Part shown: positions 37,954-46,668 of the stretch, piece by piece
Layout: each line of letters starts with the position of its first letter
How positions within the stretch are numbered: position 1 is the stretch's first letter
Assembly (NCBI GenBank): GCA_900546615.1
Contig: URDJ01000004.1
Coordinates: 23,613-87,612 of the forward strand
DNA from: an uncultured Eubacteriales bacterium
GTDB taxonomy: Bacteria; Bacillota; Clostridia; Oscillospirales; Oscillospiraceae
Reading direction: 5' to 3'
Length of the DNA: 64,000 nucleotides
Translations under genes and position numbers: made by a program
The notes under the pieces: generated by a model
What the model saw: the letters and a program-made list of their open reading frames with translations, nothing else
Told to the model about the DNA's origin: nothing
Databases searched by the model: none

Positions 37954-38000
37954 GTACGTTAGTCTGAAAAAAGAATCACGGAATTGACAAAAAAATTGCG

Positions 38001-38038
38001 AAGTACCCCTTGTACTTTTAGGGAGAATATAGTATCAT
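38001..38038 (+). promoter_or_regulatory. Promoter with overlapping palindrome before the ferredoxin/Se-hydroxylase operon
   Basis: TTGTAC (38010-38015), a 17-base spacer and TATCAT (38033-38038) form a plausible sigma-A promoter. The perfect inverted repeat AAGTAC-CCCTT-GTACTT (38001-38017) covers the -35 box and may be an operator. The regulator is not identified. Confidence 0.45.
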
Positions 38039-38101
38039 AAACTAAAAGAATTTGTGCGCGTTAAAAAATAATTATGCTTGAGGTGGAAGGGGCGACTGAC
38101 A

Positions 38102-38647
38102 ATGGCGCGGAGTGCCGGAAAAATGGTAGCGGCTGTCGGCTGTTCGGGCGGAGAGCTTGCGCGGAGGATCGTACCGCGTGAGGAGCTCACCGGGGACTGC
38201 CGACAGGCGCTGGCGGACTATCCCGGGGGGATACTGGAATGTAAGTATGGCTGCCTGGGTCTGGGCAGCTGCGCCGCGGCGTGCAAGCTGGGCGCTGTGA
38301 AGGTCGGCGCGAAGGGCATCGCAGAGGTGGACAGGGAGAAATGCGTTGGCTGCGGTCTGTGCGTCAAGGCCTGCCCGCAGGGGATCATTAGGCTGGTGCC
38401 GAGAGAGCAGAACATCGTGGTCGCGTGCAGCAGCTGTGACACGGGCGCGGCGACGCGGAAGGTCTGCGACGCGGGCTGCATCGCCTGCGGCCTGTGCGAG
38501 CGGAACTGCCCCATGGGGGCTATTAGAATCGTTGACAACCATCCGGTCATCGACGAGAGACTGTGCGTCAGCTGCGGCATGTGCGCATCGAAGTGTCCGA
38601 GGGGCGTTATCAAGGACGTCTATGGCATCCTCGGGCCGCAGGTCTGA
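38102..38647 (+). CDS. RnfB-like soluble polyferredoxin
   Basis: A 181-residue protein starting at the ATG after GGAAGGGG. It matches the C-terminal cytoplasmic part of RnfB but lacks the N-terminal membrane helix. An ECKYGCLGLGSCAAAC region (about residues 42-57) is followed by three CxxCxxCxxxC-type [4Fe-4S] motifs: CVGCGLCVKACP, CIACGLCERNCP and CVSCGMCASKCP. It sits 15 bases before the fused Se-type hydroxylase and is the likely electron partner of that enzyme, which has no FAD subunit next to it. An HVACSS-like segment (VVACSSCDTG) also resembles RnfB. Confidence 0.85.
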   Translation: MARSAGKMVAAVGCSGGELARRIVPREELTGDCRQALADYPGGILECKYGCLGLGSCAAACKLGAVKVGAKGIAEVDREKCVGCGLCVKACPQGIIRLVPREQNIVVACSSCDTGAATRKVCDAGCIACGLCERNCPMGAIRIVDNHPVIDERLCVSCGMCASKCPRGVIKDVYGILGPQV

Positions 38648-38662
38648 AAGGGAGGCGGCATC

Positions 38663-41242
38663 ATGGCTGAGTACGTATTCAAAGTAAACGGCATAACCCG
38701 AAGCACGACGGAGGACAAGCCGCTGCTTCGCTACCTCCGCGACGATTTGAACCTGAAATCCGTGAAAGACGGCTGCAGCGAGGGCGCTTGCGGCACCTGC
38801 ACCATCATTGTCGACGGCAGGGCGGTGAAGTCCTGTGTGCTGACGACTAAGAAGGCAGTGGGACGGAGCATCGTCACGGTCGAGGGCCTGACGCATGACG
38901 AGCAGGAGGCTTTCGTGTATGCCTTCGGCAAGGTGGGCGCGGTGCAGTGCGGTTTCTGCATCCCTGGAATGGTGATGGCGGGCAAGGCGCTCATCGATAA
39001 AGTTCCGGACCCGACGGAGGAGCAGATAAAGGTAGCGCTCAGGGGCAACATCTGCCGCTGCACGGGCTACAAGAAGATAATCGAGGGCATCACGCTCGCA
39101 GCGGCCATCCTGCGCGGCGATGCGGAGATAGACCCGATGCTCGAGAAGGGCGACGAGTTCGGCGTGGGCCAGAGGGCCTTCAGGACGGACGTGCGCCCGA
39201 AGGTGCTCGGCTACGGCGAGTACTGCGACGATATCGAGATGGAGGGCATGGTGTACGGCGGCGCGGTGCGCTCGAAGTATGCCAGGGCCAGGATACTGGA
39301 CATCGATACCTCGAAGGCCGAGGCGCTGCCGGGCGTACTGGCGGTGCTGACGGCGGAGGACGTGCCGAACAACAAGGTCGGCCACATTCAGCAGGACTGG
39401 GACGTGATGATAGCCAAGGGCGACATCACGCGCATGGTGGGCGACGCAATCTGCCTCGTTGTTGGCGAGACGCAGGAGATCGTGGACAAGGCCCGCAAGC
39501 TGGTCAAGGTCGAGTACGAGGTGCTCGAGCCGGTGCGCAACGTGCAGGAGGCGAAGGCCCCGAACGCACCGAAGCTGCACCCGAACGGGAACCTCTGCCA
39601 GCAGCGCCACGTCGTGCGCGGCGACGCGAAGAAGGCGCTCGCGGAGTCCAAGTATACCGTAACAAAGAGCTTTGTGACCCCGTTCACGGAGCACGCCTTC
39701 CTTGAGCCGGAGTGCGCTGTGGCTTTCCCGTATAAGGACGGCGTCAAGGTCTATACCTCCGACCAGGGCGTCTACGACACCCGCAAGGAGATAGCCATCA
39801 TGCTCGGCTGGGAGCAGCGCCGGGTCGTTGTTGAAAACAAGTACGTTGGCGGCGGCTTCGGCGGCAAGGAGGACGTCTCGGCCCAGCACGTGGCCGTGCT
39901 CTGCGCGCTCAAGGTGGGCCGGCCCGTGAAGTTCCGCTTCTCGAGGCAGGAGTCCATAAACTTCCACCCGAAGCGCCACTACATGGAGGCCACCTTCACC
40001 CTCGGCTGCGACGAGGAGGGCATGTTCACCGGCCTCGACTGCGAGATATACTTTGACACGGGTGCGTACGCCTCGCTCTCCGGCCCCGTGCTCGAGAGGG
40101 CCTGCACGCACTCGGTCGGGCCGTACACCTACCAGAATACGGATATCAGGGGCTACAGCTATTATACGAACAACCCGCCCGCGGGCGCGTTCCGCGGCTT
40201 CGGCGTGACGCAGAGCGAGTTCGCGCTGGAGAGCATCATAAACCTGCTGGCAGAGAAGGTCGGCATCTCGCCCTGGGAGATACGGTACCGCAACGCCATC
40301 GAGCCGGGCAAGGTGCTGCCGAACGGCCAGATAGCGGACGTCTCCACGGCGCTCAAGGAGTGCCTGCTTGCCGTGAAGCCAGCCTACGACGCGAATCCGG
40401 GCCGAGTGGGCATCGCCTGTGCGATGAAGAACTCGGGCGTCGGCGTGGGTTTGCCGGACAAGGGCCGTTGCCGCCTCGAGGTACACGACGGTAAGGTGCA
40501 GCTGTACTCGGCGGCCTCGGATATCGGCCAGGGCTGCGCGACCATTTTCTTACAGGAGCTGGCGCAGACCACAGGCCTGCCGCTGTCGCAGATGAAGAAC
40601 ATGGGCAGCAACTCCGAGCTGTCGCCCGACTCAGGTACGACATCCGGTTCGCGCCAGACGCTCATCACCGGTGAGGCCGTGCGCATGGCGGCCGTCGATC
40701 TGAAGAAGGACCTCGACGAGGCGGGCGGAGACCTGTCGAAGCTCGAGGGCAAGGAGTATTTTGCCGAGTTCTTCGACCCGACGGACAAGCTGGGCGCGGA
40801 CGTACCATTCCCCAAGAGCCACGTGGCCTACGGATTCGCGGCGCACGTGGTCGTGCTGGACGACGACGGCAAGGTGAAGGAGGTCTACGCGGCGCACGAC
40901 TCGGGCAAGGTCGTGAACCCGACGTCGATACAGGGCCAGATCGAGGGCGGCGTGCTCATGGGCATGGGCTACGCCCTGACGGAGACCTTCCCGCTCGAGG
41001 ACTGCGTACCGACGGCGAAGTACGGCACTCTGGGCCTGCTGCACTCGACGCAGATACCTGATATCCATGCCATCTACGTGGAGAAGGACGAGCTGCTGCC
41101 ATTTGCCTACGGCTCGAAGGGCATAGGCGAGATATCGGCCATTCCGACCGCCCCGGCGGTACAGGGCGCCTACTACTTCCGCGACGGCAAGTTCAGAACG
41201 ACCCTGCCGCTGGAGGACACTTACTACAGCAGGAAGCACTAA
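38663..41242 (+). CDS. Fused [2Fe-2S]/molybdopterin hydroxylase of the selenium-dependent xanthine dehydrogenase type
   Basis: An 859-residue enzyme joining the small and large subunits. Residues 1-150 carry the two [2Fe-2S] domains (Cys38, Cys43 and Cys46 in CSEGACGTC; QCGFCIPG; CRCTGY). The rest is the molybdopterin part: FVTPFTEHAFLEPE, GGGFGGKEDV, PAGAFRGFGVTQSEF, DIGQGC and, near the end, GSKGIGEISAIPTAPAV with the catalytic Glu. This fusion is characteristic of the Se-dependent xanthine dehydrogenase family, in which a labile selenium ligand sits on Mo. The selD, yqeB, yqeC and desulfurase genes in the same island support that. Purine oxidation is the expected role, though other heterocycles are possible. 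Confidence 0.88.
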   Translation: MAEYVFKVNGITRSTTEDKPLLRYLRDDLNLKSVKDGCSEGACGTCTIIVDGRAVKSCVLTTKKAVGRSIVTVEGLTHDEQEAFVYAFGKVGAVQCGFCIPGMVMAGKALIDKVPDPTEEQIKVALRGNICRCTGYKKIIEGITLAAAILRGDAEIDPMLEKGDEFGVGQRAFRTDVRPKVLGYGEYCDDIEMEGMVYGGAVRSKYARARILDIDTSKAEALPGVLAVLTAEDVPNNKVGHIQQDWDVMIAKGDITRMVGDAICLVVGETQEIVDKARKLVKVEYEVLEPVRNVQEAKAPNAPKLHPNGNLCQQRHVVRGDAKKALAESKYTVTKSFVTPFTEHAFLEPECAVAFPYKDGVKVYTSDQGVYDTRKEIAIMLGWEQRRVVVENKYVGGGFGGKEDVSAQHVAVLCALKVGRPVKFRFSRQESINFHPKRHYMEATFTLGCDEEGMFTGLDCEIYFDTGAYASLSGPVLERACTHSVGPYTYQNTDIRGYSYYTNNPPAGAFRGFGVTQSEFALESIINLLAEKVGISPWEIRYRNAIEPGKVLPNGQIADVSTALKECLLAVKPAYDANPGRVGIACAMKNSGVGVGLPDKGRCRLEVHDGKVQLYSAASDIGQGCATIFLQELAQTTGLPLSQMKNMGSNSELSPDSGTTSGSRQTLITGEAVRMAAVDLKKDLDEAGGDLSKLEGKEYFAEFFDPTDKLGADVPFPKSHVAYGFAAHVVVLDDDGKVKEVYAAHDSGKVVNPTSIQGQIEGGVLMGMGYALTETFPLEDCVPTAKYGTLGLLHSTQIPDIHAIYVEKDELLPFAYGSKGIGEISAIPTAPAVQGAYYFRDGKFRTTLPLEDTYYSRKH

Positions 41243-41257
41243 AATCGGATAAAAAAG

Positions 41258-41289
41258 AGCAAAGCCGCTCCTGACGGGGCGGCTTTGCT
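41258..41289 (-). terminator. Hairpin between convergent genes
   Basis: An 11-bp perfect stem (41258-41268 with 41279-41289, AGCAAAGCCGC arms). The T run follows on the minus strand (complement of AAAAAAG at 41251-41257), so it best serves the lipoprotein gene, but it may work in both directions. Confidence 0.75.
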
Positions 41290-41306
41290 GCGTGTTGTGC
41301 GGTTTC

Positions 41307-42791
41307 TCAGGGCGAGTACGGATACAGGATATGCGATATCTCGCCGCCGGAGACGGTGACAATGACGTCTATGGTGTCGTAGGTGATGTACTCGAACGGC
41401 GGCTCAAAAAGTTCGGGCAGGGAGTTGACCTCGCGTACAACGCCGAACATCATGGAGGACATGGAGTCGTCATAGGTCGCCGTGTCCGGTATGAAGACGA
41501 GGCCCGCCGCCGCGACCTCTGTAAGCACGACGTCGGACATGGCGCTGACTCTCCACGGCTCGCTGTCTGTTCCGCGGTAGTAGATGTACCCGGCTTCCCC
41601 GGCATAGATGCTCTGATAGCTGCCGTTGTCGGAGACGTCGTATTCGTCGCCCAGCCCCTGCCGCAGGGCCTCGTCCGAGACGGTGGCGGGCCTCATCAGC
41701 TCGGCGTAGGCCAGCCAGCCGCCGTCCGTCTGGGTGATGAGGTTTTTGTAGAGGTCGAGCTGGTAATCCCCGTCGGACTCGATGCCTGAAAGCGCCTCAC
41801 CGCTGGAAAACGCCGCCTCGCGGAATTGGCTCACGTAGTCGTCGCAGCTCTCGACGACGCCGGCCGTCGGGCTGCCGCCGTTTGATCGCAGCAGCAGGTA
41901 ACAGTTGCCCCATGAGCCGACGGCGTAGCTGTCGTATTTGGAGAGCGTGTCGCCGCTCATGTAATATTGCTCACCGAGGTTATTCACGCCGTAGGCGCCG
42001 GTGCTGAGGATGAAGAAGTGGTCGTCCACGCCGTCGCCGTCGATGTCCGCGCTGTATTGCTCGTATACGATGGGCAGGAGCGAGAGCCGCTCGGCGACGC
42101 TGTCGAGGGCCTCTGCGGGCAGGTCGAGGGACATGCTCTGCCAGTCGGAGGCCGGCACTGAACTGCCCGGCTCGGTGAGCGCGAGGGAATCTATGTAGGC
42201 GTTCCATTCCTCCTCGCTGCAGTCGTCCGCGCCGTCTATCTGCCGGACCACGGTGAAGACATCATCGTGCTCCCAGATGCTGCTGTAATAGGCGAGTTGG
42301 GTGCCCGGGACGCCGTCGAAGGTGAAGTAGTAGTCGACGGAGTTGCCGACGGAGCCATAGAACTTGTTGACGACGGCGGAGCCGAGGGTCTCGGAATAGA
42401 GGATGCGTATGTCCCCGGCGGCGCTGACGTCGTAGAGTACGGCGGGCGACGCGGCCGGAACGGCTCCGTCGAGCATCAGCCAGGCCCCGTGGGGGTCATC
42501 GGCCTGCTTGTAAACGAGCCAGTCCGGAACACCGTCGGAGTCAAAGTCGAAGCGCGTGACCACGGCGTTGTCGTAGTAGCATGTGAACATGTTGACGACG
42601 CAGAAGTTGGCCAGCTCCGCGACGAAGGCGCTGTAGTCCGGCTCGGGCGTCGCGGTGGGAGCGGCGGAAGGCGGGTCTGTCACGGATGCAGGAGTGCCGG
42701 CAGCGGCCGTGGGGGTGCTGTCCACGGTGGAGCCGCAGGCGGAGAGAATGAGCATGAGAAGAGCCAAGAGCGCGAAGAAAATGCGTTTCAT
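41307..42791 (-). CDS. Lipoprotein of unknown function with Asp-rich calcium-binding-like loops
   Basis: A 494-residue protein with the lipobox LSAC (residues 16-19) after MKRIFFALLALLMLI, then a Thr/Pro/Ala linker (residues 22-52). The mature part has two DxDxDGxxD loops, DFDSDGVPD and DIDGDGVDD, of the kind found in dockerin or FG-GAP/EF-hand-like repeats that bind calcium. I recognise no enzyme family. It begins four bases after the MocA-like gene and shares its promoter, which ties it to the molybdenum hydroxylase island, although its role there is unclear. Confidence 0.7.
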   Translation of the reverse strand: MKRIFFALLALLMLILSACGSTVDSTPTAAAGTPASVTDPPSAAPTATPEPDYSAFVAELANFCVVNMFTCYYDNAVVTRFDFDSDGVPDWLVYKQADDPHGAWLMLDGAVPAASPAVLYDVSAAGDIRILYSETLGSAVVNKFYGSVGNSVDYYFTFDGVPGTQLAYYSSIWEHDDVFTVVRQIDGADDCSEEEWNAYIDSLALTEPGSSVPASDWQSMSLDLPAEALDSVAERLSLLPIVYEQYSADIDGDGVDDHFFILSTGAYGVNNLGEQYYMSGDTLSKYDSYAVGSWGNCYLLLRSNGGSPTAGVVESCDDYVSQFREAAFSSGEALSGIESDGDYQLDLYKNLITQTDGGWLAYAELMRPATVSDEALRQGLGDEYDVSDNGSYQSIYAGEAGYIYYRGTDSEPWRVSAMSDVVLTEVAAAGLVFIPDTATYDDSMSSMMFGVVREVNSLPELFEPPFEYITYDTIDVIVTVSGGEISHILYPYSP

Positions 42792-42795
42792 ATTA

Positions 42796-43383
42796 TCACT
42801 CCCTGTATGTGTTCAGAAACTCGAGATCAGCCGGCCGATCGACGTCGGCCAGCTCGGGGGCGGGGACATCCACGAGAAGCAGCTCCTCGGGGTGGCGGCG
42901 TATGACGGCGGAGCCGCCGCGGTCGCCCTCGAGCGCAAGCAGCTCGGGGAAGTATTTCCGGGGAAAGACGACGGGGTTGCCGCGCACGCCGCCGTGCGAG
43001 AGCGCGGCGATGCGCTCCGGCTCGTGCAGCCATGCCTCCAGCAGCGCCTCGACGCTCCCACGGCGCAGAAGTGGCTGGTCGGAGGTCATAAACATGGCGG
43101 CGTCGCACGGCCCGGCGGCCTCCAGTCCCAGCCGCACGGTCAGGCTCGCGCCCATCTCCGGGCGGCCGTTAGGCACATGCCGGAAACCGAACTCGCGCGC
43201 GAGGGCAATGCCCTCCGGCCTCGCCGTGACGAGACAGACACGCCCGAAGCGCTCGCACGGCACGGCCTCGCAGGCGCGGCGGAGCAGGCTCCGCCCGCCG
43301 AGCTGAACGGCCAGCTTGTCGGAGCCGAACCGGGCCGAGGCCCCGGCCGCCATGATTATGCAGCTTATATGCGGTGCGTCCAT
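42796..43383 (-). CDS. MocA/MobA-like molybdenum cofactor nucleotidyltransferase
   Basis: A 195-residue NTP transferase. The N-terminal nucleotide loop is IIMAAGASARFGSDKLAVQLGG, with the metal-binding Asp region FMTSDQPLL and the GGVRGNPVVFPRKYF segment typical of MocA (molybdopterin cytidylyltransferase) and YgfJ. The hydroxylases here would need the cytosine dinucleotide form of the cofactor, so MocA is the most probable function. It is transcribed away from the hydroxylase operon at 43503 from its own promoter and precedes the lipoprotein. Confidence 0.85.
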   Translation of the reverse strand: MDAPHISCIIMAAGASARFGSDKLAVQLGGRSLLRRACEAVPCERFGRVCLVTARPEGIALAREFGFRHVPNGRPEMGASLTVRLGLEAAGPCDAAMFMTSDQPLLRRGSVEALLEAWLHEPERIAALSHGGVRGNPVVFPRKYFPELLALEGDRGGSAVIRRHPEELLLVDVPAPELADVDRPADLEFLNTYRE

Positions 43384-43404
43384 TCGCTATGACCTCCAAA
43401 AGTT

Positions 43405-43433
43405 AGTATATAAAATACCGGACACCGCGTCAA
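43405..43433 (-). promoter_or_regulatory. Sigma-A promoter of the MocA-like/lipoprotein operon
   Basis: Read on the minus strand: TTGACG (43433-43428), a 17-base spacer and TATACT (43410-43405). A TTTTGGAGG ribosome site follows before the ATG at 43383. Confidence 0.75.
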
Positions 43434-43448
43434 GCAGGGCGATAAAAC

Positions 43449-43477
43449 TTGCGGCAGGGCTGGGGCTGGTTTATAAT
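43449..43477 (+). promoter_or_regulatory. Sigma-A promoter of the three-subunit hydroxylase operon
   Basis: TTGCGG (43449-43454), a 17-base spacer and TATAAT (43472-43477), 16 bases from the divergent promoter. Transcription would begin near 43484, which favours the TTG start at 43503 for the first gene. Confidence 0.7.
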
Positions 43478-43502
43478 AAGGAGAATGAAAGGAGGCGGCG
43501 AC

Positions 43503-45794
43503 TTGGGTTACAGCGGAAAGCGGATGCCGCGCGTGGACGCGAAGGACAAGGCGGCGGGCCGCGCGAAATACGCGGCCGACCTGTGCGATAAGAACGCGCT
43601 GACGGCAAAGGTACTGCACGCCGAGCGCGCGCACGCGCTGGTGAAGTCGATAGATACGCGCCGGGCGCGGGAGATGGAGGGCGTCGAGGCGGTGTTCACC
43701 TGCTTTGACGTGCCGAAGAACTACTTCCCGACAGCGGGGCACCCATGGTCGACAGACCCCGAGCATCAGGACGTGGCCGACCGGCTGCTGCTCACCGACC
43801 ACGTGCGATTCTGGGGCGACGATGTGGCTGTCGTCGTGGCCGCGGACGAGCTGACGGCGGCGAAGGCGCTCAGGGAGATAGAGGTCGAGTACGAGGACCT
43901 GCCCTTCGTTCTCGACGCGCAGGAGGCGATGCTCGAGGGTGCACCGCAGCTGCACGAGAAGTTCCAGAACAATATCCTCGGCCACTCGAGCATACGCCGG
44001 GGAGACTATGAGGCCGCGACAAAGGAACCGGGCCTCATAAAAGTCGAGGGCTGGTACGACACTCCGACGGTGCAGCACTGCCACATCGAGAACCACAACT
44101 GCTGGGCTTATATGGAAGGTGAGCGCGTCACGGTCGTGACCTCGACGCAGATACCGCACATCGTGCGGCGCATCGTGGGGCAGGCGCTGGGCCGGCCCTG
44201 GGGCGACGTGCGCATAATAAAGCCCTACATAGGCGGCGGCTTCGGCAACAAGCAGGACGCGCTCTACGAGCCGCTCTGCGCCTGGCTCACCACCATGCTC
44301 GGAGGCCGGCCGGTCAGGATAGAGTGTACGAGGGAGGAGACCTTCCACTGCAACCGCGTGCGGCATGCCATACGCAGCCACATCATCTCATGGGTGCGGC
44401 CTGACGGCAGCTTCGCGGCGAGGAAGCTTGAGTGCTGGTCAAATCAGGGCGGCTACGCCTCTCACGGCCACGGCATAGCGGCCAAGGGCATGAACGCCTT
44501 TCCGCAGATATATCCCTGCGACAACCTCGAGTGCGACGCATGGACGGTGTTCACGAACCTGCCGCCGGCGGGCGCGATGCGCGGCTACGGCATCCCGCAG
44601 GCCACCTTCGCGGGCGAGGCGCACATAGACGACGTGGCGCGGGCTATCGGCATGAGCCCCATCGAGCTGAGGCGCAAGATAGCCATGCCGAAGGGCTACA
44701 GGGACGCCTTCTCCGGCAACGTCAACTGGTCGGACAGCTTCAGGGCCTGCATGGAGGCGGGCGCCGAGGCGACGGATTTCGAGCGAAAGTTCGCGGAGTA
44801 CGCAAAGCCGCAGACGGGGAATATCCGGCGCGGCGTGGGCATGGCGCTCTACTGGTACAATACGGGCGTGTGGCCGATATCGCTGGAGTCCTCGTCCTGC
44901 CGCATGGTGCTCAATCAGGACGGCTCGGTGCAGGTGTTCACGGGCGAGACCGAGATAGGGCAGGGTTGCGACACGGTCTTTGCGCAGATGACGGCCGACG
45001 CCGTGGGTATACCCTTCCAGAGCGTCCACGTGGTCTCGACGCAGGACACGGACATGTCGCCCTACGGCAGCGGGGCCTACGCCTCGCGGCAGACCTATGT
45101 CGGCGGCTTCGCCATCGAAAAGACAGGGAAGATATTGCGCGGTAAGATACTCGACTACGCAGCCAAGCTGACAAAGCTGCCCGCCGAACAGCTCGAACTG
45201 CGTGAGGGCGTCATCGAAAACGCGGCTGGCGAGAGACTCATGACGCTCGCAGAGCTGGCGACGGAGGCACTGTACTCTATGGAGGACAGCCGCCACATAA
45301 GCGCGGAGGCGACGGCGCAGATAAAATCGAACGCCTACAGCTTCGGCTGCTCCTTCGCTGAGGTCGAGGTGGACATGCGGATGTGCCGGATAAAGGTCAC
45401 GCGGCTGATGAACGTGCACGACTGCGGCAAACTGGTCAATCCACAGCTCGCGGAAGCGCAGGTGCACGGCGGCATGTCGATGGGCATGGGCTACGCGCTG
45501 TCGGAGAAGCTTTTGTTCGACGAGAAAACGGGCAGGCCCTTAAACGGAAACCTGCTGGACTACAAGCTGCTGACCTTCACCGACCACCCGCGGCTCGAGG
45601 CGCTGTTCCTCGAGAACGCCGAGCCTACAAGCCCCTTCGGGACGAAGGCGCTGGGCGAGCCGCCGGCCTGCCCGCCGGCCCCGGCGATACGCAACGCAGT
45701 CATGCAGGCAACGGGACTGGCCTTCGATAAGCTGCCGATAACGGCGGAGAGCCTGTACCGGGCACTGGAAAAAGGAGGCTGGGCAGATGTATGA
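43503..45794 (+). CDS. Molybdopterin-binding catalytic subunit of a three-subunit hydroxylase
   Basis: A 763-residue large subunit. The TTG at 43503 has AAAGGAGG seven bases upstream and fits the promoter; an in-frame ATG at 43485 would lie on the transcription start. Landmarks are GKRMPRVDAKDKAAGRAKYAADL, GGGFGNKQDAL, PAGAMRGYGIPQATF, ETEIGQGCDTVF, GSGAYASRQTY and, near the end, GTKALGEPPACPPAPAI. Here the catalytic Glu is in a GEPP context like classical xanthine dehydrogenases, unlike the other two hydroxylases in the window. FAD and Fe-S subunits follow in the same operon with overlapping ends. Confidence 0.9.
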   Translation: MGYSGKRMPRVDAKDKAAGRAKYAADLCDKNALTAKVLHAERAHALVKSIDTRRAREMEGVEAVFTCFDVPKNYFPTAGHPWSTDPEHQDVADRLLLTDHVRFWGDDVAVVVAADELTAAKALREIEVEYEDLPFVLDAQEAMLEGAPQLHEKFQNNILGHSSIRRGDYEAATKEPGLIKVEGWYDTPTVQHCHIENHNCWAYMEGERVTVVTSTQIPHIVRRIVGQALGRPWGDVRIIKPYIGGGFGNKQDALYEPLCAWLTTMLGGRPVRIECTREETFHCNRVRHAIRSHIISWVRPDGSFAARKLECWSNQGGYASHGHGIAAKGMNAFPQIYPCDNLECDAWTVFTNLPPAGAMRGYGIPQATFAGEAHIDDVARAIGMSPIELRRKIAMPKGYRDAFSGNVNWSDSFRACMEAGAEATDFERKFAEYAKPQTGNIRRGVGMALYWYNTGVWPISLESSSCRMVLNQDGSVQVFTGETEIGQGCDTVFAQMTADAVGIPFQSVHVVSTQDTDMSPYGSGAYASRQTYVGGFAIEKTGKILRGKILDYAAKLTKLPAEQLELREGVIENAAGERLMTLAELATEALYSMEDSRHISAEATAQIKSNAYSFGCSFAEVEVDMRMCRIKVTRLMNVHDCGKLVNPQLAEAQVHGGMSMGMGYALSEKLLFDEKTGRPLNGNLLDYKLLTFTDHPRLEALFLENAEPTSPFGTKALGEPPACPPAPAIRNAVMQATGLAFDKLPITAESLYRALEKGGWADV

Positions 45795-46668
45795 TATAAA
45801 GGCGCTGTATGAGGCGCATACGGTGGAGGAAGCCATAGAGCTGAGACTGAGATATCCCGAGGCGAAGCTCATCGCTGGCGGCTCCGACCTGCTCATAAAG
45901 ATACGCGACGGGAAACTGCCCGGGGCGGAGCTTGTCTCGATAAGGGATATCGCGGAGCTGAAGGGCGTCACAATGGAGCCGGACGGAGAGCTCAGAATAG
46001 GGCCGCTGACGAGCTTTTCCCAGCTTGAGCGGGACGTGCTCATACGGGAGCATATGCAGGTGCTGGCGGACGCGGCCGGCGAGGTCGGCTCGCCGCAGAT
46101 ACGGAATATCGGGACGATAGGCGGGAACATCTGCAACGGCGCGACCTCGGCGGATACCGCCTCGACCCTGTTCGCCTTCGACGCCGAGCTGGGGCTGAGG
46201 GGCCGGGACGGCACAAGAAGGCTCGCCATAGCTGACTTCTACTTGGGCGCGGGCCGGACGGACGTGAGGCCAGGCGAGGTGCTCACCGGGATATTCGTAT
46301 CTAAGCAGAGCTATGAGGCCACACATGGCTGCTACATAAAATACTCCGCGCGCAGCAGCCTCGATATCGCGACACTGGGCTGCTCGGCGAACCTGAGGCT
46401 CTCGGCGGACGGAGGAGCGATTGAGCGGCTGCGCCTCGCCTTCGGCGTGGCGGGGCCGGTGCCCTCGAGGTGCCCGGAGACCGAGCGGCGCTTTGCGGGA
46501 GCGCCCGCAAACGCCGAGACGGCGCGGGAGATAGCAAAGAGCGCGGTCACGGAACTCAGCCCGCGTGATTCCTGGCGCGCGAGCCGGGATTTCCGCCTGC
46601 ATGTGGCGGAGGAGAGCGCATACCGCGCGCTCTGCGAGTGCGTGAGGCGGTTGGGAGGTGCGATATGA
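45787..46668 (+). CDS. FAD-binding subunit of the three-subunit hydroxylase
   Basis: A 293-residue CoxM/XdhB-type flavoprotein. It starts at an ATG inside the end of the previous gene, with AAAGGAGG upstream. The FAD motifs are LIAGGSDLLIKIRDG (about residues 36-50) and IRNIGTIGGNICNGATSADTAS (about 101-122), followed by the C-terminal CO dehydrogenase flavoprotein domain. This copy has the normal architecture without the GltD-like insertion seen at 24492, which makes it a useful comparison. It passes electrons from the Fe-S subunit to NAD or another acceptor. Confidence 0.92.
   Translation: MYDIKALYEAHTVEEAIELRLRYPEAKLIAGGSDLLIKIRDGKLPGAELVSIRDIAELKGVTMEPDGELRIGPLTSFSQLERDVLIREHMQVLADAAGEVGSPQIRNIGTIGGNICNGATSADTASTLFAFDAELGLRGRDGTRRLAIADFYLGAGRTDVRPGEVLTGIFVSKQSYEATHGCYIKYSARSSLDIATLGCSANLRLSADGGAIERLRLAFGVAGPVPSRCPETERRFAGAPANAETAREIAKSAVTELSPRDSWRASRDFRLHVAEESAYRALCECVRRLGGAI

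Noticed and set aside
38072-40486. Long open frame on the minus strand opposite the Se-hydroxylase
   Set aside because: It is the mirror of a GC-rich gene with strong codon bias; its translation is Arg/His/Ala-rich with no domain, and the plus strand encodes clear motifs.
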